A stretch of 64,000 nt of DNA. Origin: Sphingomicrobium aestuariivivum (lineage in GTDB: Bacteria; Pseudomonadota; Alphaproteobacteria; Sphingomonadales; Sphingomonadaceae). Below are positions 23,919 through 33,276 of the stretch, piece after piece. The translations under genes were made by a program, and so were the position numbers. The stretch's first letter is position 1, and each line of letters starts with the position of its first letter. The notes under the pieces are model-generated. The model was not told the origin of the DNA. It worked only from the letters and a program-made list of their open reading frames with translations, and ran no database searches. The stretch covers positions 1,054,001 through 1,118,000 of the forward strand of contig NZ_CP102629.1 of assembly GCF_024721585.1 (NCBI RefSeq), read 5' to 3'.

Positions 23919-25179
23919 TCCGCAAGAACAGACCCAGCCGGCAAAGCGCTGGTCGAGCGAGGCGATGCAAAAGCGCGTCGCCGCCCGCTATGCCGCCGAG
24001 CGCCGCTTCAAGCTCTTCGGGCTTGGCGCGGTCGCCATCTCGGTCGCCTTCCTCGCCTTCCTCCTGATCAACATGGGGCTGAACGGTGCCTCGGGCTTTA
24101 CCCGCACCGAAGCGCCGCTGACGGTCGACCTGTCGTTCACCGAGGCCCCGCGCGAGGAAACGGGCAACCGCCAGCAGCGCGTGGGCCAGCTCCTCGCCGA
24201 CGGCGCCATCGCCGGCCTCGTGCGCGATGCCGCGACCGAGCAATATGGCGAGGAGGCCAGCCGCCTCTTCTCCGACGGCGCGGTCATCGAGCTCGCCGAG
24301 ACGCTGGTCGACGAGCCCGAGCTCGCCGGCACCAGCCCGACGCTGTCGCTCCCCGTCGCCTCCGAGGTCGACCTTGCCCACAAGGGCGAGGGCACGGCCG
24401 AAGGCGAAGCGCTTGCCGCGATTGCCGAGGAAAAGGGCGAGCTCAGCCGAGCCTTCAACTGGACCTTCCTCACCGCCTCGGATTCGACCGACCCCAGTGC
24501 GGTCGGCGTCTATGGCGCGCTCAAGGGCTCGCTGCTGACGATCCTCGTGACGATGGCGCTGGCCTTCCCCATCGGGGTGCTGTCGGCGGTCTATCTCGAG
24601 GAATTCGCGCCGCGCAATCGCTGGACCGACATGGTCGAGGTGTCGATCAACAACCTCGCCGCCGTGCCCTCGATCATCTTCGGCCTCCTGGGCCTGGCGG
24701 TGTTCCTCAACGTCATGCACCTGCCGCGCTCGGCCCCGCTGGTGGGCGGCCTCACGCTGGCGCTCATGACCATGCCGGTCATCGTCATCGCCGGCCGCAA
24801 CGCCATCAAGGCGGTGCCGCCCTCGATCCGCGATGCCGCGCTGGGCGTCGGCGCTTCCAAGATGCAGGTCGTGTTCCACCACGTCCTGCCGCTCGCGCTG
24901 CCCGGCATCCTCACCGGCACCATCATCGGCATGGCCCGCGCGCTGGGCGAGACCGCCCCGCTGCTGCTCATCGGCATGCGCGCCTTCATCGCCTCGCCGC
25001 CGTCGGGCATCACCGACAAGGCGACCGTGCTGCCGATGCAGATCTTCCTCTGGTCCGATGAAGTCGATCGCGGCTTCGTCGAGAAGACCTCCGCCGCCAT
25101 CATCGTGCTCCTGCTCTTCATGCTCGCGATGAACGCCCTCGCCATTTACCTGCGCAACCGCTTCGAGCGCCGCTGGTAG
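23911..25179 (+). CDS. pstA: PstA phosphate ABC transporter permease
   Basis: A protein of 422 residues. A membrane helix near the N-terminus (about 35-58) is followed by a periplasmic insert of about 125 residues not present in E. coli PstA, then the permease core from about 190, with the EAA loop [31 protein letters not shown]. It pairs with PstC in the phosphate channel. The ATG at 23911 lies inside the end of pstC (8-base overlap), which is the natural coupled start; an alternative codon 12 triplets upstream is less likely. Confidence 0.93.
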   Translation: MNSPQEQTQPAKRWSSEAMQKRVAARYAAERRFKLFGLGAVAISVAFLAFLLINMGLNGASGFTRTEAPLTVDLSFTEAPREETGNRQQRVGQLLADGAIAGLVRDAATEQYGEEASRLFSDGAVIELAETLVDEPELAGTSPTLSLPVASEVDLAHKGEGTAEGEALAAIAEEKGELSRAFNWTFLTASDSTDPSAVGVYGALKGSLLTILVTMALAFPIGVLSAVYLEEFAPRNRWTDMVEVSINNLAAVPSIIFGLLGLAVFLNVMHLPRSAPLVGGLTLALMTMPVIVIAGRNAIKAVPPSIRDAALGVGASKMQVVFHHVLPLALPGILTGTIIGMARALGETAPLLLIGMRAFIASPPSGITDKATVLPMQIFLWSDEVDRGFVEKTSAAIIVLLLFMLAMNALAIYLRNRFERRW

Positions 25180-25189
25180 GGATAAAGAT

Positions 25190-25999
25190 ATGAACGACAC
25201 CACCACCCAGACCGCCGCCACGACCAACGCGACGACCCCCGCCATCCCCAAGATGCGCGCCGAGGATGTCAGCGTCTTCTACGGCGAGAAGCAGGCGATC
25301 AAGGACGTCTCGATCGAGATCTTCGAGGACAAGGTCACCGCCTTCATCGGCCCGTCGGGCTGCGGCAAGTCGACCTTCCTGCGCACCTTGAACCGTATGA
25401 ACGACACCATCCCCGCGGCCCGCGTGACCGGCCTCATCGAATTGGACGGCGAGGACATCCACGCCCCCTCGATGGACGTCGTCCAGCTGCGCGCCCGCGT
25501 CGGCATGGTGTTCCAGAAGCCCAACCCCTTCCCCAAGTCGATCTACGAGAATATCGCCTACGGCCCGCGCATCCACGGCCTGACGACCAACAAGTCGGAG
25601 ATGGACGGGATCGTGGAAAGCTCGCTGCGTCGTGCCGGCCTGTGGGACGAGGTCAAGGACCGCCTCGATGAAAGCGGCACCGCTTTGTCGGGCGGCCAGC
25701 AGCAGCGCCTGTGCATCGCCCGCGCCATCGCGGTCGATCCCGAGGTGATCCTGATGGACGAGCCCTGCTCGGCGCTCGACCCCATCGCCACCGCCAAGAT
25801 CGAGGAGCTGATCCACGAACTGCGCGGCCGCTATGCGATCGCCATCGTGACGCACAACATGCAGCAGGCCGCGCGCGTCTCGCAGCGCACCGCCTTCTTC
25901 CACCTCGGCAACCTCGTCGAATATGGCGACACCGGCCAGATCTTCACCAACCCGACGCAGCAGCGCACGCAGGACTATATCACGGGCCGTTATGGTTGA
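25190..25999 (+). CDS. pstB: PstB phosphate ABC transporter ATPase
   Basis: A protein of 269 residues. After a Thr-rich tail of about 20 residues come Walker [10 protein letters not shown] (about 54-62), the ABC signature LSGGQQQR, Walker B VILMDEP and the switch His in VTHNMQQA. These and [25 protein letters not shown] are typical of PstB, which powers phosphate import from the cytosolic side. AAAGAT precedes the ATG. It overlaps phoU by eight bases. Confidence 0.96.
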   Translation: MNDTTTQTAATTNATTPAIPKMRAEDVSVFYGEKQAIKDVSIEIFEDKVTAFIGPSGCGKSTFLRTLNRMNDTIPAARVTGLIELDGEDIHAPSMDVVQLRARVGMVFQKPNPFPKSIYENIAYGPRIHGLTTNKSEMDGIVESSLRRAGLWDEVKDRLDESGTALSGGQQQRLCIARAIAVDPEVILMDEPCSALDPIATAKIEELIHELRGRYAIAIVTHNMQQAARVSQRTAFFHLGNLVEYGDTGQIFTNPTQQRTQDYITGRYG

Positions 26000-26705
26000 G
26001 CCGGGCGACAACGAACCCTTTGTGTCGGCGCACACGATCAAGGCCTTCGACGAAGACCTCGACCAGCTGCGCGCGCTGATCAGCGAAATGGGCGGCCTCG
26101 CGGAGCACCAGATCCGCGAGAGCATGCGATGCCTCACGCAGCGTGACGTCGCCGGCGCGCGGCAGGTCGTCGCCGACGATGCGCGCATCGACGAACTCGA
26201 CCGCCAGACCGAGCAGCGCGCGATCCAGACCATCGCCCTGCGCGCGCCCATGGCGGGCGACCTGCGCGATGTCGTCGCCGCGCTGAAGATCGCCACCGTG
26301 GTCGAACGCATCGGCGATTATGCCAAGAATATCGCCCGCCGCGTCGAGCAGCTCGAGGGGGCCCCCTCGATGGAGCCCCTCTCGCTCATGCCCGAGATGG
26401 CGCGCATCGCCACCGAGATGGTGCACGACGTCCTCAATGCCTTCGTCGAACGCGACGCCGAGACCGCGCTGCGCGTGGCGCGCCGCGACCAGGCGGTCGA
26501 CGATTTCTACAATTCCATCTTCCGCACCCTGCTCACGCACATGATGGAAGACAGCCACAACATCGGCCACGCCACCCAGCTCCTGTTCGTCGCCAAGCAT
26601 CTCGAACGGATCGGGGACCACGCCACCAACATCGCCGAGATGGTCTATTATGCGGCTACCGGCGGGATGATGAGCGACAAGCTCGACCGAGACGATACCG
26701 TCTGA
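25992..26705 (+). CDS. phoU: PhoU, negative regulator of the phosphate regulon
   Basis: A protein of 237 residues built of two PhoU three-helix repeats (about 15-115 and 120-220), each with the E-x-x-x-D metal-cluster type positions (for example [14 protein letters not shown] and [14 protein letters not shown]). PhoU links PstSCAB to PhoR and keeps PhoB inactive at high phosphate. The ATG at 25992 overlaps the pstB stop and gives the usual length. Confidence 0.95.
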   Translation: MVEPGDNEPFVSAHTIKAFDEDLDQLRALISEMGGLAEHQIRESMRCLTQRDVAGARQVVADDARIDELDRQTEQRAIQTIALRAPMAGDLRDVVAALKIATVVERIGDYAKNIARRVEQLEGAPSMEPLSLMPEMARIATEMVHDVLNAFVERDAETALRVARRDQAVDDFYNSIFRTLLTHMMEDSHNIGHATQLLFVAKHLERIGDHATNIAEMVYYAATGGMMSDKLDRDDTV

Positions 26706-26733
26706 ACCTGAACGACAAGGGGAGATCGTTCGA

Positions 26734-27426
26734 ATGTCGGATAAGAAATTGCTTCTGGTGGAGGACGATCGGGCACTGGCCGACCTCGTCACCTATCATT
26801 TCGAACGCGCCGGCTATGTGGTGACCCGCACCGGCGACGGCGAGGAAGCGCTCATCCTCGCCGAGGAGATCACCCCCGACCTCGTCATCCTCGACTGGAT
26901 GATCGAGGGCATCAGCGGCATCGAGGTGTGCCGCCGCCTGCGCCGCCGCAACCAGACCGCCAACCTGCCGATCATCATGCTCACCGCCCGCGGCGAGGAA
27001 GATGATCGCATCCGCGGCCTCGAGACGGGCGCCGACGACTATATCACCAAGCCCTTCTCGCCCAAGGAGCTGGTCGCCCGCGCCGGTGCCGTGCTGCGCC
27101 GCGTCCGCCCCGCGCTCGCCGCCGAGCAACTCGAATATGCCGGTCTCGAGATGGACCTTGCCGCGCACCGCGTGAAGCGCGACGACAAGCCGGTGCAGGT
27201 CGGCCCGACCGAATATCGCCTCCTCAAGCATTTCATGGAGAACCCGGGCCGCGTCTTCTCGCGCCAGCAGCTTCTCGAGACCGTCTGGCCGCATAGCGAG
27301 GACATCGAGCTGCGCACCGTCGACGTCCACATCCGTCGCCTCCGCATCGCCCTCAACGAACATGGCGGCCCCGACCTCATCCGCACCGTCCGCGCCGCGG
27401 GCTATGCGCTTGACGCTGCCAGCTAG
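26734..27426 (+). CDS. phoB: PhoB response regulator
   Basis: A protein of 230 residues. The receiver domain (1-120) has the acidic pair Asp11-Asp12, the phosphorylated Asp54 in VILDWM, Thr in MLTARGE and Lys in YITKPFSP. An OmpR-type winged-helix DNA-binding domain (130-228) follows, with VGPTEYRLLKHFMENPGRVFSR. It is the last gene of the phoR-pst-phoU-phoB run and should bind the Pho-box array before pstS. AAGGGGAG lies ahead of the ATG. Confidence 0.95.
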   Translation: MSDKKLLLVEDDRALADLVTYHFERAGYVVTRTGDGEEALILAEEITPDLVILDWMIEGISGIEVCRRLRRRNQTANLPIIMLTARGEEDDRIRGLETGADDYITKPFSPKELVARAGAVLRRVRPALAAEQLEYAGLEMDLAAHRVKRDDKPVQVGPTEYRLLKHFMENPGRVFSRQQLLETVWPHSEDIELRTVDVHIRRLRIALNEHGGPDLIRTVRAAGYALDAAS

Positions 27427-27456
27427 GCACGTGTCCGCCGTGTCGGGACCGGCCTG

Positions 27457-27777
27457 ATGGCGTGGGTCGTGCTTTTCCTCGCCGGTCTCTTCGAGATCGT
27501 CTGGGCGACCGCGATGAAGCAGTCGGACGGCTTCACCAAGCTCGGCCCGAGCATCGTCACCATCGCCGCCATGCTCGCAAGTTTCGGTTTGCTTGCCTGG
27601 TCGATGAAGGTTTTGCCGCTCGGCACTGCCTACACGATCTGGACCGGCATCGGCGCGGTCGGCGCCTTCATCGTCGGTGTCGCCTGGTTCGGTGAGCCGC
27701 TGGGCGCGATGCGCGTCACCGCCGCGGTGATGATCGTCGGCGGGCTGGTCCTGATGAAGCTCGCGACCCCCGCCTAG
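27457..27777 (+). CDS. SugE/Gdx-type small multidrug resistance exporter (probably guanidinium)
   Basis: A protein of 106 residues with four membrane helices. The essential Glu is in LFEIVWATAMKQSDGF (Glu13) and the GTAYTIWTGIGAVG loop of helix 3 is conserved. The W-A-x-x-x-K-x-S-x-G-F pattern places it in the Gdx/SugE branch, whose studied members export guanidinium in exchange for protons; other members export quaternary ammonium compounds. I see no guanidine riboswitch in the 30 bp before it. It follows phoB and its stop overlaps the convergent next gene by four bases. Confidence 0.88.
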   Translation: MAWVVLFLAGLFEIVWATAMKQSDGFTKLGPSIVTIAAMLASFGLLAWSMKVLPLGTAYTIWTGIGAVGAFIVGVAWFGEPLGAMRVTAAVMIVGGLVLMKLATPA

Positions 27778-28604
27778 CGCGGCTCCTGCCCCGCCCGCTC
27801 GACCATTTCCTCGATGATCGACGTCGAGACCCAGTGGATGTCCTTGTTGCTGGTGAACATGAAGGCGCTGCCATCGAGGCTGACCATCGGGCAAAGCTCG
27901 TGCCCCGCCGTGTTCACCCGCTCGTCGAATGCGATGGGCGCCTGCCAGCCCCCCGCACCGTCCGACAGGCTGAAATAGAGATCGCCGCGCCCCTTGCCGC
28001 CTTCGCGATCGGAAGCGAAGATGAGGTAGCGGCCGTCGGGATCGACGAAGGGATCGCCCTCATAGGCGTCGGAATTGACCGTCTCTAGCCGCTTCGCCTC
28101 CCCGCCCTCGCGGCCGACATAGAGGTCGTAATAGCCGTCGGGCTCGCGGTCGGAGGAAAAGTAATAGTCGCCGCCGCGCGTCTTGGAGACAAAATAGTCC
28201 TGCGCTTCGCTGTTGATCGGCTCGCCCAGCAGCACCGGTTCGCCCCAGCCGCCGTCGCCATCGGCGGGATAGTAGCCGATATCGGCGCTGCCCTCGGCGC
28301 GCGTGATGAAATAGAGCCGCTGCTCGTCGTGCGACAGATAGGGGTCCTGCACGGTATAGTCGGGCGTGCCGAAGCGCTGCACCGGCCCCGCCCAGGCCTC
28401 GCCCGACCAGCGATATTCAAGCGTCGACTGCCAGTCGCCATGCTCGATGCCGACATAGAGGATGCGCCGATCGCGCGAGAGGGTGGAGCAGAATTCATAG
28501 CGCCCATCCTGCGACACCGTCCCCGGTCCCAGCACCGCTGGCGACGCGGGCGGCACCGGTGCCTCGCGCGAGGCGGCGGACAGCAGCAATGCGAGCGTGA
28601 TCAT
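27774..28604 (-). CDS. secreted WD40-like (PD40) beta-propeller protein
   Basis: A protein of 276 residues with a short hydrophobic N-terminus (a weak signal peptide, ITLALLLSAA). The body has at least four PD40/TolB-type blades, visible as DPYLSHDEQRLYFITR, DYFVSKTRGGDYYFSSDRE, DPFVDPDGRYLIFASDREG and CPMVSLDGSAFMFTSNKD. Such propellers bind peptides or carbohydrates in the envelope. No enzymatic domain is fused. It lies 70 bp from the SnoaL-like gene on the same strand; a shared transcript is possible. Specific role unknown. Confidence 0.75.
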   Translation of the reverse strand: MITLALLLSAASREAPVPPASPAVLGPGTVSQDGRYEFCSTLSRDRRILYVGIEHGDWQSTLEYRWSGEAWAGPVQRFGTPDYTVQDPYLSHDEQRLYFITRAEGSADIGYYPADGDGGWGEPVLLGEPINSEAQDYFVSKTRGGDYYFSSDREPDGYYDLYVGREGGEAKRLETVNSDAYEGDPFVDPDGRYLIFASDREGGKGRGDLYFSLSDGAGGWQAPIAFDERVNTAGHELCPMVSLDGSAFMFTSNKDIHWVSTSIIEEMVERAGQEPR

Positions 28605-28673
28605 GGCAATTCCCCCGGGACGAACTGCAGTGACGCTACCAGCCGCCTGCCCGCAGGAGAAGCCGTGGCTCGA

Positions 28674-29186
28674 TCAGTCGCCCCGACCCTGCGGCTGGGG
28701 CAGTTCGGGATCGTGGCGGTGGTTCCAGATCTCGACGATCTTGCCCTCCTCATTGAAGCGGAAGACGTTGATGATCGCGACCTTCTCGAACGGCTCCATC
28801 CCCATGGCGCGCCCCTGTTCGCTGATGTCCGACAGGTTGATCCACCATCGCGTGGCAACCTTGTCGCCCTCGGCGATCTGATAGTCGATCTCGCCTGTCA
28901 TGCTGCCCATGCCGTGGAAGAAATCGGCGATCTGCTTCTGCTGCATCGCCTGCTCGGTCACACCTTTGCGGGCGCCCAGGTCATGCACGACATAGCTGTC
29001 GGCGACATAATCGGCATAGGCATCGGTCTGATTGGAGAACCACAGCTTCTCGTAGAATTCACGCGCGAGCCGCTTGTTGCGCTCGATCCGCGTCTCGGCG
29101 GCGGCCTCGGCATGATGATCGGCGGCGGCGGCAGCCATGTCGGCGGGCGCGGCGGCGATAAGCAGCACGGACAGCGAAAGCAGCAT
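28674..29186 (-). CDS. secreted SnoaL-like (NTF2-fold) protein
   Basis: A protein of 170 residues: signal peptide (about 1-18), Ala/His-rich spacer, then a SnoaL-like domain of about 130 residues (REFYEKLWFSNQTDAYADYVADSYVVHD, then WWINLSDISEQGRAMGMEPFEKVAIINVFRFNEEGKIVEIWNHRHD). This cone-shaped fold is used by polyketide cyclases and many small-molecule-binding proteins; export to the periplasm is unusual for a cyclase, so a binding or stress role is just as likely. No biosynthetic neighbours are seen. Confidence 0.75.
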   Translation of the reverse strand: MLLSLSVLLIAAAPADMAAAAADHHAEAAAETRIERNKRLAREFYEKLWFSNQTDAYADYVADSYVVHDLGARKGVTEQAMQQKQIADFFHGMGSMTGEIDYQIAEGDKVATRWWINLSDISEQGRAMGMEPFEKVAIINVFRFNEEGKIVEIWNHRHDPELPQPQGRGD

Positions 29187-29291
29187 GGAAACCCCCTGGT
29201 CGGTTTAACACATGTTAGTTTCTAGGGCATCCGGCGAGCGAAAGACAGCCCCCCGCTTGCAACGCTCCGCCTTCCGGCGCATTGGGCCACC

Positions 29292-30053
29292 ATGGCACGC
29301 AAACGAAAAGGCAAACGCGGCGACAATCCCAACCGTCCGCGCTTCTGGGGCAAGCACGCGGTCGCAGCCGCGCTCGACAATCCCGATCGCAAGGTCATCA
29401 AGGCCTGGACCACACAGGAGATGGCGAACTTCATGCAGTTCCCGCCCGAGGTGCAGGTGGTGCGCGCCGAGGTCACCGACCTTGCCCGCCTCGTCCCCCA
29501 TGATGCGCCGCACCAGGGCGTGGTGATCGAGTGCGAACCGCTCGAGGACGTCTGGCTCGGCGACGTCATCGCCGAGGCGGGCGAGAAGTCGACCATCCTC
29601 ATCCTCGACCAGGTCACCGACCCGCACAATGTCGGCGCGATCCTGCGTTCGGCCGCCGCCTTCGACGTCGATGCCATCGTCACGCAGGACCGCCACGCGC
29701 CGCCTGAGGGCGGGGCGCTGGCCAAGGCGGCCTCGGGCGCACTCGAGACCATTCCGTGGGTCCGCGTCGTCAACCTGTCGCGCGCGCTCGATGAACTGGC
29801 CGAGGCCGGCTACTGGCGCATCGGGCTGGCGGGCGAGGCCGAGAGCACGCTCGCCGAGGCACTCGGGCCGAAGCGCGTGGCGCTGGTGCTGGGCGCCGAG
29901 GGCCCCGGCATGCGCGCCAATGTGCGCGACCATTGCGACGCGCTCGCCAAGCTGCCGATCAGCGAGCAGATGGAAAGCCTGAACGTCTCCAACGCCGCCG
30001 CGATCAGCCTCTACGCCGCCGCCACCGCCGACACGGGAGCCGACAGGGGCTGA
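29292..30053 (+). CDS. rlmB: 23S rRNA (guanosine2251-2'-O)-methyltransferase RlmB
   Basis: A protein of 253 residues. A basic N-terminus (ARKRKGKRGDNPNRPRFWG) and a substrate-binding domain precede the SpoU domain with motif 1 LDQVTDPHNVGAILRSA, motif 2 LVLGAEGPGM and motif 3 LNVSNAAAISLY. It methylates the ribose of G2251 in the 23S rRNA P-loop. No clear Shine-Dalgarno stands before the ATG. Its stop overlaps the next start as TGATG, so the two are translationally coupled. Confidence 0.93.
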   Translation: MARKRKGKRGDNPNRPRFWGKHAVAAALDNPDRKVIKAWTTQEMANFMQFPPEVQVVRAEVTDLARLVPHDAPHQGVVIECEPLEDVWLGDVIAEAGEKSTILILDQVTDPHNVGAILRSAAAFDVDAIVTQDRHAPPEGGALAKAASGALETIPWVRVVNLSRALDELAEAGYWRIGLAGEAESTLAEALGPKRVALVLGAEGPGMRANVRDHCDALAKLPISEQMESLNVSNAAAISLYAAATADTGADRG

Positions 30054-30670
30054 TGGTCCAGACGCAGGCGAGCCTCGATCACCATCTCGATGCGCTCGCC
30101 GCCATCGAGCCCGCGTTCGGCGAGGTCATGGCGCGCCACGGGCGACCCGAACCGCGCGTGCGCCCCTGCACCCATGTCACCATGCTGCGCACCATCGTCG
30201 GCCAGCAGGTCAGCGTCGCCGCCGCCGACAGCATGTGGAAGAAGCTCACCACCCGCTTCGGCGAGGATCCCGACCTCGAGGCGATGTGCGCAGCCGACGA
30301 TGACGAGATGCGCGCCGCCGGCCTGTCGCGGCAGAAAGCGGGCTATGCGCGCAGCCTCGCTGCACTGGTCCGCGACGGCGAGGTCTGTTTCCAGAGCCTG
30401 CCCGAGGATGACGAAGAGGCCATCGCCGAGCTTACCAAAATCAAGGGTATCGGCCGCTGGTCGGCGGAAATCTATTTGCTCTTCTCCGAAGGCCGTTCCG
30501 ACGTCTTTCCGGCCGGCGACCTTGCGGTACAGGTCGAACTGGCCCGCATCCTCGGCCGGCAGGAGCGCCCGCCCGAGAAACTGGTGCGCCAATGGGCCGA
30601 GCCCTGGTCGCCCCATCGCGGCGCCGCCGCCATCCTTGCATGGCACAGCTATATGGCGCCGCCGATGTAA
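30053..30670 (+). CDS. DNA-3-methyladenine glycosylase II (AlkA-type, HhH-GPD)
   Basis: A protein of 205 residues, shorter than E. coli AlkA because it lacks the N-terminal sugar-binding-like domain. It has TIVGQQVSVAAADSMW, the helix-hairpin-helix LTKIKGIGRWSAEIYLLF (about 127-144) and the catalytic Asp156 in FPAGDLAVQ. Removes alkylated purines in base-excision repair. It is coupled to rlmB by a TGATG overlap. Confidence 0.93.
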   Translation: MVQTQASLDHHLDALAAIEPAFGEVMARHGRPEPRVRPCTHVTMLRTIVGQQVSVAAADSMWKKLTTRFGEDPDLEAMCAADDDEMRAAGLSRQKAGYARSLAALVRDGEVCFQSLPEDDEEAIAELTKIKGIGRWSAEIYLLFSEGRSDVFPAGDLAVQVELARILGRQERPPEKLVRQWAEPWSPHRGAAAILAWHSYMAPPM

Positions 30671-30678
30671 TCGGACTG

Positions 30679-30695
30679 CCTGTCCGGGGGACAGG
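30679..30695. terminator. hairpin at a convergent gene junction
   Basis: Perfect CCTGTCC/GGACAGG with a GGG loop, nine bases after the glycosylase stop and 32 bases before the stop of the convergent gene. No T-run on either side, so terminator activity is uncertain. Confidence 0.35.
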
Positions 30696-30726
30696 TAGTA
30701 GGCACCCCGCCCATGTAAGCTGCCCC

Positions 30727-31881
30727 CTACAGGGGCTTCAGCGCGACATCACGGATGAGCTTGGGCCGCACGTCGGCGCGGATCGGGGCGAGCCTGCCCT
30801 CGCTCGCGCCCGTGCGGCCGACCATATAGGCATGCGCTTTCTCGGGCTTCACCGGCGCACCATTCTGCCCCGCCGTGCGCCGCAGCGCGAGGGCGAGGAT
30901 GGGGGCGAGCAGCGGGCGCTCCTCGACCATATAGGCCTTGGCCTGCGACAAGGGCAGCGCGGCGCGGCCGCCGAGCGACTGGGTCTGCCCGGGATGCAGC
31001 ACCGGCAGGGGCGCGTTGGCGGGCGGCGGCGGAAAAGCGAGGAATTCCTCGAGATGCTGCTTCTGGTCGGGGCCCGCGTTGAGCATCGCCACGTCGAAGC
31101 GGACATTATGCGCCGCCGCGCTGCCGCGGTTGGCGATGTCGACGCGATAGTCGATCCACAATTCCTCTTCATCGAGCGCGCAGCGCACGGGCGTGACCGC
31201 GACGTGGAGGTCGGGCTTGAGCGTGGTGGTAATGCCGCTGCTGATGGTGGCGGGCGCAGGTGCGGGCTCGGGCGCGGGCGCGGGTTCGCGCGGCATCGCC
31301 GGGGCCGGGGCCGGCGCAGCGGCGGCAGGCGCGGGGCGCGACTTGCGACGACGGGCGATCAGCACGAAGGCCCCGATGGTCACCAGCACGGGCACGAGCG
31401 CGAGGAGCCAGCCGGGCAGGCTGCTCCCTTCCGCATAGTCTTCCGGCGCCATCCCGCGCGGCGCGATGGCGACGTCTTCCGTTTCCACTGACAGGTCGAC
31501 GGACGGGGGCGCCGCCTCGGCAGGTGCCTCCTCCACCGCCGGCGACGTCGGTTCGATCGGGATCGGCACGGGCTGCGGCTGCGGCTGCTGTTGCTGCGGC
31601 TGGACCTGTTGCGGCTGCGGACGCGGCGCGGGCGGGGTCGCCACGGGCGCGGCAGGCGTCTCGACCGGCTCGGCGGGAGGGGTTTCCTGCGCCGGCGCTT
31701 CCTCGCCGCCGAGCGAGAAGTCGCGCAGCGATTCGGGCCCCACGGTCGTGCTCGGCTCTTCCACCGGCGTTGCCGGCGGGACCGTGTTCGCCGGCGCGGC
31801 CTGCTGGGCGGCGGCGGGAGCGGCAAGGAGGAACAGGCTCGCGGCGAGCATCGCGCGGGCGGCGTGGGTGGGTTTCGTCAT
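30727..31881 (-). CDS. membrane protein with Pro/Gln-rich periplasmic region, unknown function
   Basis: A protein of 384 residues: signal peptide (1-25, ending AAAQ), a long Pro/Gln/Glu-rich disordered stretch (28-125) including a QPQQVQPQQQQPQPQP-like run, a membrane helix at 156-176 followed by RRRK, a second Ala/Pro-rich linker (about 183-215), and a C-terminal beta-rich domain of about 150 residues (DLHVAVTPVRCALDEEELWIDYRVDIANRGSAAAHNVRF is its start). The C-terminal domain should face the cytosol if the signal is cleaved. I recognise no family for it; the layout recalls proteins annotated only as hypothetical in sphingomonads. Monocistronic by appearance. Confidence 0.7.
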   Translation of the reverse strand: MTKPTHAARAMLAASLFLLAAPAAAQQAAPANTVPPATPVEEPSTTVGPESLRDFSLGGEEAPAQETPPAEPVETPAAPVATPPAPRPQPQQVQPQQQQPQPQPVPIPIEPTSPAVEEAPAEAAPPSVDLSVETEDVAIAPRGMAPEDYAEGSSLPGWLLALVPVLVTIGAFVLIARRRKSRPAPAAAAPAPAPAMPREPAPAPEPAPAPATISSGITTTLKPDLHVAVTPVRCALDEEELWIDYRVDIANRGSAAAHNVRFDVAMLNAGPDQKQHLEEFLAFPPPPANAPLPVLHPGQTQSLGGRAALPLSQAKAYMVEERPLLAPILALALRRTAGQNGAPVKPEKAHAYMVGRTGASEGRLAPIRADVRPKLIRDVALKPL

Positions 31882-31924
31882 CTCGGGGGGCGACAAAACA
31901 TCATCGCCCCCCCTTTGCAAGCAC

Positions 31925-32620
31925 TTAGGCGGCGTCGACCAGCACGAGTTCGACGTCCTGTTCGCCAGCTTGGATGACCAGTTTCTCTTCGTCATGGGCC
32001 GCGACACCATCGCGGCCCCTGGCTGAATGGCCGTTGACCGTCACCGCGCCCGAGGGGACGAGATAAAGGTAGCGCCCCTTGCCGGCCTCATATTCGAGCG
32101 TCTTGCCCGCGGGCAATGTGGCGCCCAGCACCTTGGCATCGGCGTTGAAGCTCAAGGCACCATCGTCGGGATCGCCCGAGGCGAGCAGTTGGAAGGCGCC
32201 GTCCCGCTCTTCCTTCGGGAAAGGCATCTGCCCCCACGCAGGATCGGCATTGGGCTTGGCCGTCTCGATCCAGATCTGGAACAGCGTCGTCTGCTCGTCC
32301 TCGAGGTTGTACTCGGCGTGCATCACCCCGCGCCCCGCGCTCATCACCTGCACGTCGCCCGCGCCGGTGCGGCCCTTGTTACCCATCGAATCCTGATGCG
32401 TGATCGCGCCGGTGCGGACATAGGTGATGATCTCCATGTCGCGGTGCGGATGCGGCGGGAAACCGGACTTGGCGGCGATCTCGTCGTCGTTCCAGACACG
32501 GATCGGCCCCCAGCCCATGCGGCTGGGATCGTGATAATTGGCAAAGCTGAAATGGTGGCGGGCATTGAGCCAGCCATGGTTCGCATGGCCCAATGTGTCG
32601 AAGGGTCGGATATCGATCAT
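31925..32620 (-). CDS. pirin family protein (bicupin, quercetinase-like)
   Basis: A protein of 231 residues. The N-terminal cupin carries the four metal ligands His57 and His59 (PHPHRDME) and His101 and Glu103 (MHAEYN), the same spacing as in human pirin and E. coli YhaK/YhhW. YhhW has quercetin 2,3-dioxygenase activity; natural substrates of most bacterial pirins are unknown. The ATG at 32620 starts MIDIRPFDTLGHANHGW, the usual pirin beginning. Confidence 0.92.
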   Translation of the reverse strand: MIDIRPFDTLGHANHGWLNARHHFSFANYHDPSRMGWGPIRVWNDDEIAAKSGFPPHPHRDMEIITYVRTGAITHQDSMGNKGRTGAGDVQVMSAGRGVMHAEYNLEDEQTTLFQIWIETAKPNADPAWGQMPFPKEERDGAFQLLASGDPDDGALSFNADAKVLGATLPAGKTLEYEAGKGRYLYLVPSGAVTVNGHSARGRDGVAAHDEEKLVIQAGEQDVELVLVDAA

Positions 32621-32699
32621 GGAGACAAAATGGTCGGGGGTGCCCCCCCGTTTCAAGCGGCACCGACGTCCGTAGGGCACAGCGATGTGCCCCGCCTGC

Positions 32700-33221
32700 T
32701 CAAAGCGCCTCCAGCTCCGCCGCATAATGCGCGGCCTTCTCGGCATAGAGCGCCGCCGACGCGCGCAAGAGCCGCACCGCATCGTCATCGAGCGTGCGGA
32801 TCGCCTTGGCCGGCGCGCCGACGATCAGCGAGCGTGCGGGAAACACCTTGCCCTCGGTCACCAACGCGCCCGCGCCGACGATCGATTGCTTGCCGATCAC
32901 CGCATGGTTGAGGATGCGCGCGCCCATGCCGACGAGCGCCTCGTCCTCGATGGTGCAGCCATGGAGGATCGCCTGATGCCCCACCGTCACCCGCGCGCCG
33001 ATGGTGAGCGGCGCGTCGGGATCCGAATGGCCGATGGCGCCATCCTGGAAGTTGGTTTCCTCCCCAAGGAGGATCGGCGTATTGTCGGCGCGGATGACGG
33101 CGCCGAACCACACGCTCGCGCGCGCAGCCAACCGGACATCGCCGATGAGGTCCGCCGAGGGCGCCGCCCACGCGCCTTCCGCGAGCTGCGGCGACTGGCC
33201 GCCAAGAGCATAAAGCGTCAT
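32700..33221 (-). CDS. gamma-class carbonic anhydrase-like protein
   Basis: A protein of 173 residues folding as a left-handed beta-helix of hexapeptide repeats. The three zinc-binding histidines of the gamma-carbonic-anhydrase family are present: His65 (NFQDGAIGH), His82 and His87 (VGHQAILHGC). The YrdA/PaaY-like members have been found with or without anhydrase activity, so activity is likely but unproven. It lies 80 bp from the pirin gene on the same strand. Confidence 0.9.
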   Translation of the reverse strand: MTLYALGGQSPQLAEGAWAAPSADLIGDVRLAARASVWFGAVIRADNTPILLGEETNFQDGAIGHSDPDAPLTIGARVTVGHQAILHGCTIEDEALVGMGARILNHAVIGKQSIVGAGALVTEGKVFPARSLIVGAPAKAIRTLDDDAVRLLRASAALYAEKAAHYAAELEAL

Positions 33222-33276
33222 GGCCCGACCCTAGGCGCGGGGCGGGCGCGGCGACAAGCCTTTCAGCCGCTCGCCC

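Noticed and set aside
27427-27456. Guanidine riboswitch before the SugE/Gdx gene
   Set aside because: Only 30 bases separate phoB and this gene, too short for the known guanidine riboswitch folds, and no typical stem-loops with ACGR loops are visible.
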